Positions 36,959 through 46,158 of a stretch of DNA of 64,000 nt are shown piece by piece. The notes under the pieces were generated by a model. That model was not told where the DNA came from, ran no database searches, and saw only the letters and a list, made by a program, of their open reading frames with translations. How positions within the stretch are numbered: position 1 is the stretch's first letter; the number at the start of each line of letters is the position of its first letter. This stretch comes from Marinobacter sp. F4206 (GTDB taxonomy: Bacteria > Pseudomonadota > Gammaproteobacteria > Pseudomonadales > Oleiphilaceae), in NCBI RefSeq assembly GCF_019392195.1, contig NZ_JAHXKI010000002.1, positions 2,170,001 to 2,234,000 of the forward strand. Reading direction: 5' to 3'. A program made the position numbers and the translations under genes.

Positions 36959-37009
36959 GACACTCACTGTCGGTTCGAAAAATGTCCGCCAAGGTTACCT
37001 TGTGACAGG

Positions 37010-37053
37010 AAAAAAGTCCCGCCGTGGATGTCCGGGTATCCCGAGGGGCGGGA
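37010..37053 (-). terminator. intrinsic terminator after algR
   Basis: On the minus strand, TCCCGCC (forward 37047-37053) pairs with GGCGGGA (forward 37017-37023) and is followed by a T-run (A-run at forward 37010-37015). It starts right at the algR stop and separates algZ-algR from the hem operon. Confidence 0.75.
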
Positions 37054-37815
37054 TTAGCCTGGCTGGTGTTCCTGCAGCCATTGGCGCACGCTGCTTGCAT
37101 GGCGCCGGCTGACCGGGAGCTCACCCTGGCCATCCCGCAACGCCACCAGGCTCTGGCCATCCGATGTGCGTTTCAGGGCCTGGACGAAGCGGACACCCAC
37201 CAGCGTATGCCGGTGAATGCGAAGCAGATGGCGCGGGTAAGTGTTCTCGAGTTCCTTCAGGGTGTAATCGCAGACCGTTTCGCCGTTGGCATGGTGAAGG
37301 GTGACGTACTTCTGGTCCGCCTCGCAGTAAAGTATGTCCGCAAGGTCGATCAGTTCGGTGCCGCGATAGGTGCGCACGGCCAGCTGTTCGTCGTCCTCGG
37401 TGCTCAGCTCCGTCAGGGTCTGCAGCTGGACCCGGTTCACCCGTCCGGCTCGTTCCAGCACATCCGCCAGGGCCTCCTTGCGCACCGGCTTGAGCAGGTA
37501 CGCGGTGGCCTGAACGTCAAACGCCTGGATCGCGTAGTGGTCGTAGGCCGTGCAGAAGACGAGGGCTGGCGGGTTGGTCAGCTGCCCCAGCCGGGCCGCC
37601 GCCTCCATGCCGTCCATACCCGGCATCCGGATATCCAACAACAGGATGTCGGGCTCCAGGTCCGCCACCTGCTTCAGCGCGGCATCGCCGTCCGCCGCTT
37701 CGCCGCAGACCTGGTAGCCGGGCAGGGCATCCACCAGGCGCCGCAAACGTTCCCGCGCAAGCGGTTCGTCGTCGGCGATCAGGATACTGCGGGTGGATGA
37801 GGGTGTGCTGGACAT
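37054..37815 (-). CDS. algR: AlgR-type LytTR response regulator
   Basis: A 253-residue regulator. The receiver domain has the acidic pair Asp15-Asp16 and the acceptor Asp61 in ILLLDIRMPGMDGME. The output is a LytTR DNA-binding domain, with ILYCEADQKYVTLHHANGE and LLRIHRHTLVGVRFVQALKR. In Pseudomonas AlgR with AlgZ/FimS controls alginate, type IV pilus and virulence genes. It follows algZ by 9 bases, and the algZ-algR-hemC order is that of Pseudomonas. Whether it controls type IV pili here cannot be told from this window. Confidence 0.93.
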   Translation of the reverse strand: MSSTPSSTRSILIADDEPLARERLRRLVDALPGYQVCGEAADGDAALKQVADLEPDILLLDIRMPGMDGMEAAARLGQLTNPPALVFCTAYDHYAIQAFDVQATAYLLKPVRKEALADVLERAGRVNRVQLQTLTELSTEDDEQLAVRTYRGTELIDLADILYCEADQKYVTLHHANGETVCDYTLKELENTYPRHLLRIHRHTLVGVRFVQALKRTSDGQSLVALRDGQGELPVSRRHASSVRQWLQEHQPG

Positions 37816-37824
37816 GTCAGGTGA

Positions 37825-38850
37825 TCAGATCCTTGTGGTTGTCGTGGTTTGCGAATTGGCACTCTGGCGCGGCAGTCGCAGGGTCACCGTGTATATGTCG
37901 TTGTGGTGGCTGTGCTTGAGCACCGCGGGTTCGCCAAACAGTGCCTGCAGGCGTGACTGGATGTTCGCCAGCGCCATGCGGTTACCCTCATGCTGACGGT
38001 CGTTGTGATCCGGTTTCGGATTTTGCACCAGCAAGTATACAAAATCGCCCCTGGCCTGTGCCTCCACCCGCACGGTGCCGCCGTCGGGTCTGGGTTGGAT
38101 GCCGTGGTAGATGGCGTTCTCCACCAGGGGCTGAAGGGTCAGGGGCGGGATCGCCTGCTGATCCAGTCCGGGGTCGATCTGCCAGTCAAGGGTCAGCCGA
38201 TCACCCAGGCGCAGCGCCTCGATGGCCAGGTAGCGTTGGCACAGGTCCAGTTCCCGGGCCAGGGGGATCAGTTGATCGACGGTGCGCAGGCTGGCGCGGA
38301 ACAGTTCCGACAGGTCGAGCACGGCTTCCTCGGCCTGATCGGGATTGACCGCGATCAGGCTGGCAATGGTGTTCATGCTGTTAAACAGGAAGTGGGGCTG
38401 GATACGGGCCTGCAGTGCCGTCAGGTGTGACTGCATTTCCGCTTCCCGCTGCTGCTGCCATTGGTGCTGGAGGTAGAAGTAGCGAAGCACCATCAGGGCG
38501 ATCAGCAGGGCCAGCAGCAGTTTCTTGGCGATGCCCTGCCAGACCGCAACGCCGGCCTGGGGGTGCAAAACGCTGTCGGCAAACAGGCTGAAGGCCAGAA
38601 CGTCCAGCAGGACAATGGCGACGATGCTGAGCGTGGCCCGGGCCACCGACATTCGAGCCAGACGGCGTCGCAGCAGGCAGATCAGGGCGGCACTGGTGAG
38701 CGTGGTCCACTGCACAAACAGCGACAGCAGGCCGAAGTAGTTCCAGTCAATCCAGCCCGCGTTTGCCTGGACAATGGCCAGCACCAGAACAAACAGTTCG
38801 CTGGTGATCAGGAGCATGAACACCGCCCGCACCCGGCACAGGTCCGGCAC
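37825..38850 (-). CDS. algZ: AlgZ/FimS sensor histidine kinase (LytS-like)
   Basis: At least 341 residues. Four hydrophobic segments occupy roughly the first 125 residues, then a His_kinase domain with LQARIQPHFLFNSMNTIASL (His153 from the GTG start) and an ATPase domain with LQPLVENAIYHG. The protein belongs to the kinase family pairing with LytTR regulators. The GTG at 38850 has no ribosome-binding site. A CTG at 38889, in frame, is preceded at 6 bases by AAGGAG and would add 13 residues ending in NEFF; I suspect that is the real start. It forms a two-gene unit with algR and is divergent from argH. Confidence 0.9.
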   Translation of the reverse strand: MPDLCRVRAVFMLLITSELFVLVLAIVQANAGWIDWNYFGLLSLFVQWTTLTSAALICLLRRRLARMSVARATLSIVAIVLLDVLAFSLFADSVLHPQAGVAVWQGIAKKLLLALLIALMVLRYFYLQHQWQQQREAEMQSHLTALQARIQPHFLFNSMNTIASLIAVNPDQAEEAVLDLSELFRASLRTVDQLIPLARELDLCQRYLAIEALRLGDRLTLDWQIDPGLDQQAIPPLTLQPLVENAIYHGIQPRPDGGTVRVEAQARGDFVYLLVQNPKPDHNDRQHEGNRMALANIQSRLQALFGEPAVLKHSHHNDIYTVTLRLPRQSANSQTTTTTRI

Positions 38851-38915
38851 GAAGAACTCGTTGACTGTTACACCTTTGTCGCCGTTCAGGGGTGGCTCCT
38901 TTACACGGGTCAGAA

Positions 38916-38924
38916 TGCTATACT
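38916..38924 (+). promoter_or_regulatory. extended -10 promoter of argH
   Basis: TGCTATACT gives an extended -10 (TGn plus TATACT, one mismatch). No -35 with good spacing is evident. The argH start is 66 bases downstream. The same 100-base gap must also carry the algZ promoter on the other strand. Confidence 0.55.
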
Positions 38925-38990
38925 CCCGCCACGTTCAATGTACCCAATTCCCGCCAGATGATGCCGGGCTGTCAGCAGGAAAGATAGACC

Positions 38991-40400
38991 ATGACGGATC
39001 AGAATAAGCCTGACCAGACCACAACCTCCGAAAAACCCTGGGGCGGACGCTTCAGCGAACCAACCGACGCCTTCGTGGAGCGCTTTACGGCGTCTGTGGG
39101 CTTTGACCAGCGTCTCTATCACCACGACATTACCGGCTCGATCGCGCACGCCACCATGCTGGCCGCCGTGGGTGTACTGACCGACGAAGAGCGCGACACC
39201 ATCATCGAGGGCCTGAATGGCGTCAAGGCCGACATCGAGGCTGGTACCTTCGAATGGTCGGTGAGTCTGGAAGACGTTCACATGAACATCGAAGCCCGCC
39301 TGACCGATCGCATTGGCATCACGGGCAAGAAACTGCACACCGGCCGGAGCCGTAACGACCAGGTGGCCACCGATATTCGCCTGTACCTGCGCGACGAGAT
39401 TGATGTGATTGCCGAGGAACTGACGCGCCTGCAGACGGGCCTGCTGGATCTGGCCGAGCGGGAAGCGGATACCATCATGCCCGGCTTTACCCATCTGCAG
39501 ACGGCCCAGCCCGTGACCTTCGGCCACCACCTGCTGGCGTGGTACGAGATGCTGGTGCGTGATGCCGAGCGTCTGCAGGACTGCCGTAAGCGTGTGAACG
39601 TCATGCCCCTGGGGGCCGCCGCGCTGGCGGGCACCACCTATCCGATCGACCGGCAGATGACGGCGGCACTGCTGGGTTTTGACCGGCCGACCGAGAACTC
39701 GCTTGATTCGGTCAGTGATCGTGACTTCGCCATCGAGTTCTGCAGTTTCTCGGCCCTGTTGATGACCCATCTGTCGCGTTTCAGTGAGGAACTGGTGCTG
39801 TGGACCTCCGCCCAGTTTGACTTCATTGACCTGCCGGACCGGTTCTGCACCGGCTCGTCGATCATGCCCCAGAAGAAAAACCCGGATGTGCCTGAGCTGG
39901 TTCGGGGCAAGACCGGTCGGGTTAACGGGCACCTGATCAGCCTGCTGACCCTGATGAAAAGCCAGCCGCTGGCCTACAACAAGGACAACCAGGAGGACAA
40001 GGAGCCGCTGTTCGATACTGTCGATACCATCAAAGGCTGCCTCAAGGCTTACGCCGACATGATCCCCGCGATTCGCGCCAAGGCTGACAACATGCGGGTT
40101 GCGGCCAAGCGGGGCTTTTCCACGGCCACCGATCTGGCCGACTACCTGGTCAAGAAGGGCGTGGCGTTCCGCGATGCCCATGAAATCGTGGGCAAATCGG
40201 TGGCGTTTGGCGTGGCCGAGGGGCGCGATCTGTCCGACATGACCCTGGACGAGCTCAAGCAGTTTTCTGACGTGATCGGCGAGGACGTGTTCGATGTCCT
40301 CACCCTCGAAGGCTCCGTGCAGGCCCGGGATCATCTGGGTGGCACGGCTCCCGACCAGGTCCGGGCGGCCGTGGATCGGGCCCGCAAACAGCTGGCCTGA
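38991..40400 (+). CDS. argH: argininosuccinate lyase ArgH
   Basis: A 469-residue fumarase/aspartase superfamily enzyme splitting argininosuccinate into arginine and fumarate. It has [18 protein letters not shown] at the start, [33 protein letters not shown], and the signature loop [12 protein letters not shown] with the catalytic serine. Shine-Dalgarno AGGAAAG. Its position divergent from algZ matches Pseudomonas. Last step of arginine synthesis; other arg genes are elsewhere. Confidence 0.96.
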   Translation: MTDQNKPDQTTTSEKPWGGRFSEPTDAFVERFTASVGFDQRLYHHDITGSIAHATMLAAVGVLTDEERDTIIEGLNGVKADIEAGTFEWSVSLEDVHMNIEARLTDRIGITGKKLHTGRSRNDQVATDIRLYLRDEIDVIAEELTRLQTGLLDLAEREADTIMPGFTHLQTAQPVTFGHHLLAWYEMLVRDAERLQDCRKRVNVMPLGAAALAGTTYPIDRQMTAALLGFDRPTENSLDSVSDRDFAIEFCSFSALLMTHLSRFSEELVLWTSAQFDFIDLPDRFCTGSSIMPQKKNPDVPELVRGKTGRVNGHLISLLTLMKSQPLAYNKDNQEDKEPLFDTVDTIKGCLKAYADMIPAIRAKADNMRVAAKRGFSTATDLADYLVKKGVAFRDAHEIVGKSVAFGVAEGRDLSDMTLDELKQFSDVIGEDVFDVLTLEGSVQARDHLGGTAPDQVRAAVDRARKQLA

Positions 40401-40430
40401 TCCGGTTTTGCCGGCCTCTGGGCGCCTCGG

Positions 40431-42875
40431 CTAGCCGCCGATGCGTCCGGTGGTCAGGTTCACCGCCGCCGGGGTCAGCTCGGCCAGTGGTTGGGGGCGT
40501 GACAGCCTGAATCCCTGGCCGTAGTGAATGCCCAGGGTCCTCACCTTGCTGAGTGTGTTATCGCTTTCAATAAATGTTGCCACGGTTTTCTTGCCTGCCA
40601 CTTCGGCAATGCGGTGCAGGGCCTCGACCATTACCTGCTGTACCGGATCATCTTCGAGGTGCTGCATCATCCGCCGATCCAGTTTGATGATATCGACCGG
40701 CAGTTTTGCCGCCAGACTGTAACTTTCTACCGAGGCCCCGGCACCGTCCAGGGCAACCCGACATCCGATCCGGTGCAGGGCGTCACACAACACCGTGACG
40801 TCGTCCGGGTACTGGGAGGCGTGGGCTTCGCGAATCTCCAGGCAGAAGCATTCCGGAGCAAACGGTGAGTCCAGTAGCTCGTTTTCCAGGAAGTCCGCGA
40901 AAGTATCATCGAGAACGCTGGCCAGGGACAGATTGAAACCACAGTACTTGAGACGGGGCTCCAGCAGTCGGTGGTTGTCGAGCCAGGTCAGCGTCTGGCG
41001 GATGACCTGCCGGTCCAGACGTTTGGCGAGATCGAACCGTTCGGCGATCGGCAGGAACTGGTCCGGGCGAAGCTCATCCTGATTCACCCCATCGCCGGGT
41101 ACCCGGCACAGGATCTCGATGTGATCCCCCCAGGTGACGCTGGCAACCGGTTTGAGTGCCTGGAAGGCAAGGATGAGGTTCTGGTTGTCCAGGGCCTTTC
41201 GGATCAGTTCGACCTGTTGATTTGCAGTCGTCTCGTCGGTCTGAAGGGCCAGGGCCCGGGCGGTATGGATGCGGTTGCGCCCCGAGGTCTTGGCCGTGTG
41301 ACAGAGATCTGCGGCCTGGCTGAGTAATTGTTCCGGGTCGCTGGGTACCTCGTTGTCCATCAACAACTGGCCGCCCGACGCCGTGGTCTGCAGTGAATGG
41401 CCCTGCCATTCAAAAACGAACTCGCCGATCAGCTGGAGGATGTCCTCGGCAATCTTCCGGGCCCTGGGTTCGGGGCAATTCTCGATCAGCAGGGCAAAGG
41501 TGTCACCGGACAGCCGCGCCAGGGCATCCCGCTGGCGCACGCGAATGCCAAGGTTGCCGGCCAGTTCGCGGAGGTAGCGGTCGCAGGTGCCGCTGCCGGC
41601 CAGGTCGTTGAAGCGCTCGAACTCATCCAGATCGAGGTACAGCAGGCTGTCGCAGGATTCCCGATGGGTTTTCTGTTCCAGGGTGCGTAGCAGTCGGGCG
41701 ATAAAGGCACGACGGTTCATCAGCCCGGTGACCGGGTCATGACGGATGCGGTACTCACTGCTGGCCCCGTGATTGACGCGTTGGCTGATGTCGCGGGCCA
41801 CATGCACCGCACCGATAACGTCACCCTGACCGTTGGTCAGCCGCTGGTAATGAAATTCGTAAACCGGCAGTTCCCGGTTCTGCTGGGCCAGTGGCATCTC
41901 CACCACGAAGCTATCCCGGTCGAACGCCCGCTGCCAGAGCCGTTCGATGAGCCGGCGTTCGTTGGGGTGGTCCGGCAGCAGGTGTTTCAGGTCGTCACCG
42001 GGTTTCGGGGTCACGCCGAAGACATTGGCAAACTGGTGGCAGAAGGGCTGGTTGCAGTGCAGCAGCTTCAGGTTACGATCGACGGCTGCAACCAAATCCG
42101 GTGTTGCCAGCGTGGTTGCGGTCAGTATCTGCTCCGCGTGCTGACGAGCCTGATCGCGATGCATCACCGGCGTCTGGTCCACCACGCATCCCCCCAGCCG
42201 CTGGATCCGGTTGCCGTTTTTCAGGGCCCGGCCGTTCAGCGTGACCCGCCGGATATTCTGGCGTGCGGTAAGCAGGTTCAGCTCCAGGGAAAAGGGCTCA
42301 CCCGTTCGAATGCACCGCCGGAACAATGCACGAACCCGGTTCTGGCCAGCCTGGCAGTAGAACAGGGCCTGTTCGGGTGTGATGTCAGAGTCCGGACGCA
42401 GCTCCAGCAACCGGAAAACACCCTCGGTCCAGGTCATTTCATTGGTCTGGGTGTCCAGCTCCCAGATCCCGAACGCAGCGCTGTCCTCGGCGGATTTCAG
42501 GAGACGCGGATCCATGGCGCTGTTGTCACGCTGGCTGATGCTGGCGCTGGCCGCCTTGTCGGAATCCCGCATGTTCAGGCGCAGGCTCAGGGAGGCGGTG
42601 TAGAAAAAACCTTCCTTGTGCCGGAAGGTGACCAGGGCATCCTGCCCCCGTTCGATCCGGTGGCGGTTGGTCGGGGCAAAGGGATCGTCCTGTCGGGACG
42701 CCAGAATCCGGTGGACCGGCTGGCTCTCCAGCTCGCTGGCGTCATATCCGAGCACGGATTCGGCGTGGCGGTCGGCAAACAGCACTTTGCCCTCGTCATC
42801 GATACGCAGCAGGGCGCTGCGTTCAGACCCCCTGGGCTGATCGGAACGGTAACGACGGATGACGAATTCTTTCAC
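40431..42875 (-). CDS. PAS-GGDEF-EAL protein with both catalytic motifs degenerate
   Basis: An 814-residue cytoplasmic protein from a GTG start. Several PAS-like regions (about residues 15-110, 125-235, 245-370) precede a GGDEF and an EAL domain. The GGDEF motif reads SGDTF (456-460). In the EAL domain the first Glu remains (E587-I-L) but the metal-site motifs are altered: DDFGTG has become DGAGAS, ELTE has become EIRE, and EGVE has become ESDN. It is therefore probably neither cyclase nor phosphodiesterase, and may work as a c-di-GMP or protein-binding receptor, like FimX or LapD. It is divergent from cyaA, 145 bases away. Confidence 0.85.
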   Translation of the reverse strand: MKEFVIRRYRSDQPRGSERSALLRIDDEGKVLFADRHAESVLGYDASELESQPVHRILASRQDDPFAPTNRHRIERGQDALVTFRHKEGFFYTASLSLRLNMRDSDKAASASISQRDNSAMDPRLLKSAEDSAAFGIWELDTQTNEMTWTEGVFRLLELRPDSDITPEQALFYCQAGQNRVRALFRRCIRTGEPFSLELNLLTARQNIRRVTLNGRALKNGNRIQRLGGCVVDQTPVMHRDQARQHAEQILTATTLATPDLVAAVDRNLKLLHCNQPFCHQFANVFGVTPKPGDDLKHLLPDHPNERRLIERLWQRAFDRDSFVVEMPLAQQNRELPVYEFHYQRLTNGQGDVIGAVHVARDISQRVNHGASSEYRIRHDPVTGLMNRRAFIARLLRTLEQKTHRESCDSLLYLDLDEFERFNDLAGSGTCDRYLRELAGNLGIRVRQRDALARLSGDTFALLIENCPEPRARKIAEDILQLIGEFVFEWQGHSLQTTASGGQLLMDNEVPSDPEQLLSQAADLCHTAKTSGRNRIHTARALALQTDETTANQQVELIRKALDNQNLILAFQALKPVASVTWGDHIEILCRVPGDGVNQDELRPDQFLPIAERFDLAKRLDRQVIRQTLTWLDNHRLLEPRLKYCGFNLSLASVLDDTFADFLENELLDSPFAPECFCLEIREAHASQYPDDVTVLCDALHRIGCRVALDGAGASVESYSLAAKLPVDIIKLDRRMMQHLEDDPVQQVMVEALHRIAEVAGKKTVATFIESDNTLSKVRTLGIHYGQGFRLSRPQPLAELTPAAVNLTTGRIGG

Positions 42876-43020
42876 AACGGGTACGCCTCGGTCTTCTTCG
42901 GTATGATTCTGCAGGTCGCCCGGAACGTGCCGGCTCCGCTTTTATTTTTTTGTCGGTTTTGCCACGATGCGTCCATCATACTGATACCGAGACCGAAAAG
43001 AACCTCTCCCCGGAGTTGCC

Positions 43021-45879
43021 TTGACCGCCCATGTTGCCCCGATTGCCCTGGATTTCGAAGAGGGTATAGATCGCAAGACCCTGCGTCGTCTGCGGGACCG
43101 GTTTCTCTCGGTCAACCAGCAGCGCTGGGAGCGGGCGTGTTCGGCATTGACCTACCGCCAGCGGATCGTTCTGGAAGTGCTGCCCCTGGTGTTTCACACC
43201 AACCATCCCGCGCTGCCGGGGTACATCGACTCTGACTGCCCCTACGGACTGAGCCATTACCGGCCACTGTCCGCGACTCTCAATGCTGCACGTCGTCTGG
43301 CGCGAACCTTCAGCGTACGCAACGAGGGCAAGCGCCGGCCGGATCTGGATGCTCTGTTTCTGATGGGCAGCCCGGGCACGCTCGGGCATTCGGTGGCCAG
43401 TGATCTGGATCTGTGGTTGTGCCACCGGAGTGATCTGCCGGAGCGGGGGATTCTTTGTCTGGAGCGGAAGGCGGAAAAGCTGTCGGAGTGGGCGGCATCG
43501 CTCGGCGTCGAACTGCACGTGTTTGTTTTCTGCGCGGAGGACTGGCGTGCGGGCAGACAGCGCGCCGAGGTGACCGGTGAAAACTGTGGCAGTGCGCAAC
43601 ATTACTTGCTGCTCGACGAGTTCTACCGGACCAGTATCCACCTGGGCGGCCGTTACCCCATGTGGTGGTTGATTCCTGCGGACTGTGAATCCCGCTACGA
43701 CGAGTGCATGCGCCAGCTCGTGGATTGCCGCTTTGTCCGGGGGGATGAGTACATTGATTTTGGCCCGGTGGCAGCCATTCCCGACGAGGAGTTCCTCGGG
43801 GCGGGAGTATGGCAGCTGTACAAGGGCATCGATGCACCCTGGAAATCGATCCTCAAGCTGTTGCTGATCGAATGTTATGCCCAGGCCAAGGACCAGCCGC
43901 TGTTGTCGAGTGTGTTCAAACGAGCGGTGTTCCGGGGCGAAACCGATGCCGATGGACTGGATCCGTATCTGATGTTGTACCACCGTCTGGAAGACTGGCT
44001 GTCAGATCCGTCGATGTCGGGGCGGCTCGATCTGGTTCGGCGCAGCCTGTATCTGAAAGCAGGGCTTCCGCTGACCCGTACTGAATCGGCCCCGGAGCAG
44101 TGGCGTGTCCGCCTGCTGACGCAGCTGGTGCAGCGCTGGCAGTGGCCTGAGCAGACCCTGGACGAGCTGGACAATCGTCACCGCTGGCGAGCCGAGGCCG
44201 TTACCAGCCTACGCCGGCTCATCGTGGCCGAACTGACCCACAGTTACCGGTTGTTGTCGAAGATGGCCCGGGATCACGGAACCCGGTCAGCCATCAGTGT
44301 CGGGGATATTAACCTTCTGGGGCGCAAGCTCTATGCCGCCTTTCAACGTAAGGCCGGCAAGATTGAGCAGATCAATCCCGGCCTCGCACCGTCACTGGTG
44401 GAGGAGAACCTGGCCTTTCACCACCAGTCGGAACAGGGTAGCGATGGCAACGGCTGGCTCCTTTACCGGGATCTGGAGGATCCCGCCGACGCTTTCTGGC
44501 AGCCAGTCATCCGCCGTTCCGGCAACCTGACCGAACTGATGGTGTGGTGTTATTGCAATGGTCTGCTGTCCCGGTCTACCCGACTGAACGTGCGGGCCGG
44601 CCAGACCGTGGCGTCGGTCAGTGAGTTGCGGGAAATGCTGGAAGCCCTGTCCGGCTTTCTTCCGTTTCCGATCGAGCCGGCGGACCGGGAAGCGCTCTCC
44701 CAAGGCGTCCGCCCGTTGCGCAACCTGTTGCTGGTGAATGTCGGGGTCGATCCACAGGCCCATCTGACGGAAAAAGGGCTGCACAAGCTCAGCGCCCGGC
44801 ATGATTCCCTCGGCTTCAGCGGGGGCCGGGAGAATCTTGTGGTGACCATCGACCAGATTACCTTTAATAGCTGGCACGAGGTGAGTCTCCAGCACTATGC
44901 CGCAGGCGACACCCTGGTGCAGTGCCTCAAGAACGTGTTGGCGTCGGTGGCCGGTAACCCATCAGCGATCCCCGGTATCAGGGTTCATGGTCATAATCGG
45001 GGCCATGGCGCCGCCATCGCCCGACGGGTTCAGGAGCTGTTCAGTGACGTCTTGCGCCGGTTTTTTGCGGGCGGCGTTGGGCCCCACCCGTTGCGCTATG
45101 TGATTGAAATGGATCGGCGTTATTTTCTGCTCCAGTTCAATGGTCGTGAACCCGGGTTCGTGGCCCTGGACAGTTTCAGTGCGTTGATGGAGCACCTTGC
45201 CCTGCCGCAGAAGCGTTATCTGCCGGTGGTGTTCGACCGCCATGCAATCCCGGAGAATCCGGCCCTGAGGGCAGTCTCCCAGGCCAGCGAACCGGACAAT
45301 ATACAGGTGTTCTATTGCGTCCGCGGTGACCGGGCGCGGATCTGGGTGGTTGACGAGCTGGGTTCGCTTTCGGGCTGGGAGCAGGCTGTGGGCAACCGGC
45401 GTTACCTGATGGTGCCCCTGCTGCGCTTTCTGGAGAATCTCATGGAGCGCCGCATGCTCCGCCACAGTGATGTTCCGACCGTGCTGGCGGGTGTGCAGTG
45501 TCAGGAAGTCGTGCACCGTGATGGTCATTGGCGCACCGAGCTCCGCCCGGACACTGATTCAGGTGTGCCCCTGCCGGGTCTTGAGGTTCAGGCGGTGGGT
45601 GTGCAGGAAGGCGGCAGCCGGGTCCGGTTCGATATTTTCTGCGGTGAGCAGGAATTCACGGTGCAGGAATATGGCGATCAGCTGATCCCGGCTGTCGCCC
45701 ATTACATTCGCTCCCAGCGACAGAATCACGAGACCTATCCGGTTTACCTGACCGATGTACACCTGCCGCACGATCTGGATCCCCAGGTCTATCAACAGGA
45801 CATCCAGACCAGCCAGTATCTCTACTACCGCTCCGTGCTCGAACAGGCCCTGAACCGGGCCCTGCATAGTGACCGTTAG
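43021..45879 (+). CDS. cyaA: class I adenylate cyclase CyaA
   Basis: A 952-residue class I (enterobacterial-type) adenylate cyclase from a TTG start with GGAG five bases upstream. The N-terminal catalytic half contains LFLMGSPGTLGHSVASDLDLWLCH, the nucleotidyltransferase-like GS...D-x-D active site, and EFYRTSIHLGGRYPMWWLIP. The C-terminal half is regulatory. The length is somewhat greater than E. coli (848) and near that of pseudomonads. It makes cAMP for Crp/Vfr-type regulators. The neighbouring divergent gene encodes a c-di-GMP-type protein. Confidence 0.94.
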   Translation: MTAHVAPIALDFEEGIDRKTLRRLRDRFLSVNQQRWERACSALTYRQRIVLEVLPLVFHTNHPALPGYIDSDCPYGLSHYRPLSATLNAARRLARTFSVRNEGKRRPDLDALFLMGSPGTLGHSVASDLDLWLCHRSDLPERGILCLERKAEKLSEWAASLGVELHVFVFCAEDWRAGRQRAEVTGENCGSAQHYLLLDEFYRTSIHLGGRYPMWWLIPADCESRYDECMRQLVDCRFVRGDEYIDFGPVAAIPDEEFLGAGVWQLYKGIDAPWKSILKLLLIECYAQAKDQPLLSSVFKRAVFRGETDADGLDPYLMLYHRLEDWLSDPSMSGRLDLVRRSLYLKAGLPLTRTESAPEQWRVRLLTQLVQRWQWPEQTLDELDNRHRWRAEAVTSLRRLIVAELTHSYRLLSKMARDHGTRSAISVGDINLLGRKLYAAFQRKAGKIEQINPGLAPSLVEENLAFHHQSEQGSDGNGWLLYRDLEDPADAFWQPVIRRSGNLTELMVWCYCNGLLSRSTRLNVRAGQTVASVSELREMLEALSGFLPFPIEPADREALSQGVRPLRNLLLVNVGVDPQAHLTEKGLHKLSARHDSLGFSGGRENLVVTIDQITFNSWHEVSLQHYAAGDTLVQCLKNVLASVAGNPSAIPGIRVHGHNRGHGAAIARRVQELFSDVLRRFFAGGVGPHPLRYVIEMDRRYFLLQFNGREPGFVALDSFSALMEHLALPQKRYLPVVFDRHAIPENPALRAVSQASEPDNIQVFYCVRGDRARIWVVDELGSLSGWEQAVGNRRYLMVPLLRFLENLMERRMLRHSDVPTVLAGVQCQEVVHRDGHWRTELRPDTDSGVPLPGLEVQAVGVQEGGSRVRFDIFCGEQEFTVQEYGDQLIPAVAHYIRSQRQNHETYPVYLTDVHLPHDLDPQVYQQDIQTSQYLYYRSVLEQALNRALHSDR

Positions 45880-45882
45880 TGT

Positions 45883-45901
45883 CCTCGCCGCGTGGGCGGG
45901 G
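45883..45901 (+). terminator. possible terminator hairpin after cyaA
   Basis: CCTCGCC and GGCGGGG pair over 7 bases (one G-U) around GCGTG, 3 bases after the cyaA stop. It lacks a T-run. A TATACT -10-like element for the next gene follows at 45909-45914. Confidence 0.4.
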
Positions 45902-45944
45902 TCTCAGGTATACTTCCGCCATGGTAAACTCAGGGGTAGCAAGA

Positions 45945-46118
45945 ATGCGCGCGGTAAAGGTTTGGCTCGCCGGTCTGATGGTGTTGGTGGCACTGAGTGG
46001 CTGTGGCCAGAAAGGCCCGCTGTACCGGGAGGATCCGGGAGTCTCTGCCCGTGCCACAGCGGCAACGGCCGAGCCCGGAAGCCGGGATGTACGCGACGAT
46101 GAGGATGTCGGCGAGTAA
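45945..46118 (+). CDS. lptM: LptM-type small lipoprotein (LppL)
   Basis: A 57-residue lipoprotein from the ATG at 45945 (an ATG at 45921 is in frame and possible). The lipobox is LSGC with Cys20, followed immediately by the family hallmark GQKGPLY. LptM (YifL) mimics LPS and helps the LptD/LptE translocon mature in the outer membrane. The conserved order lptM-lysA-dapF-DUF484-xerC follows. The tail is acidic and likely disordered. Confidence 0.88.
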   Translation: MRAVKVWLAGLMVLVALSGCGQKGPLYREDPGVSARATAATAEPGSRDVRDDEDVGE

Positions 46119-46158
46119 CGCGTCGCCTTCTGGCCCCGTATAACGAATCAGGAAACTC

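Noticed and set aside
38910..40334. A 474-codon frame opposite argH
   Set aside because: argH is fully conserved on the plus strand, and the antisense product has no family features.
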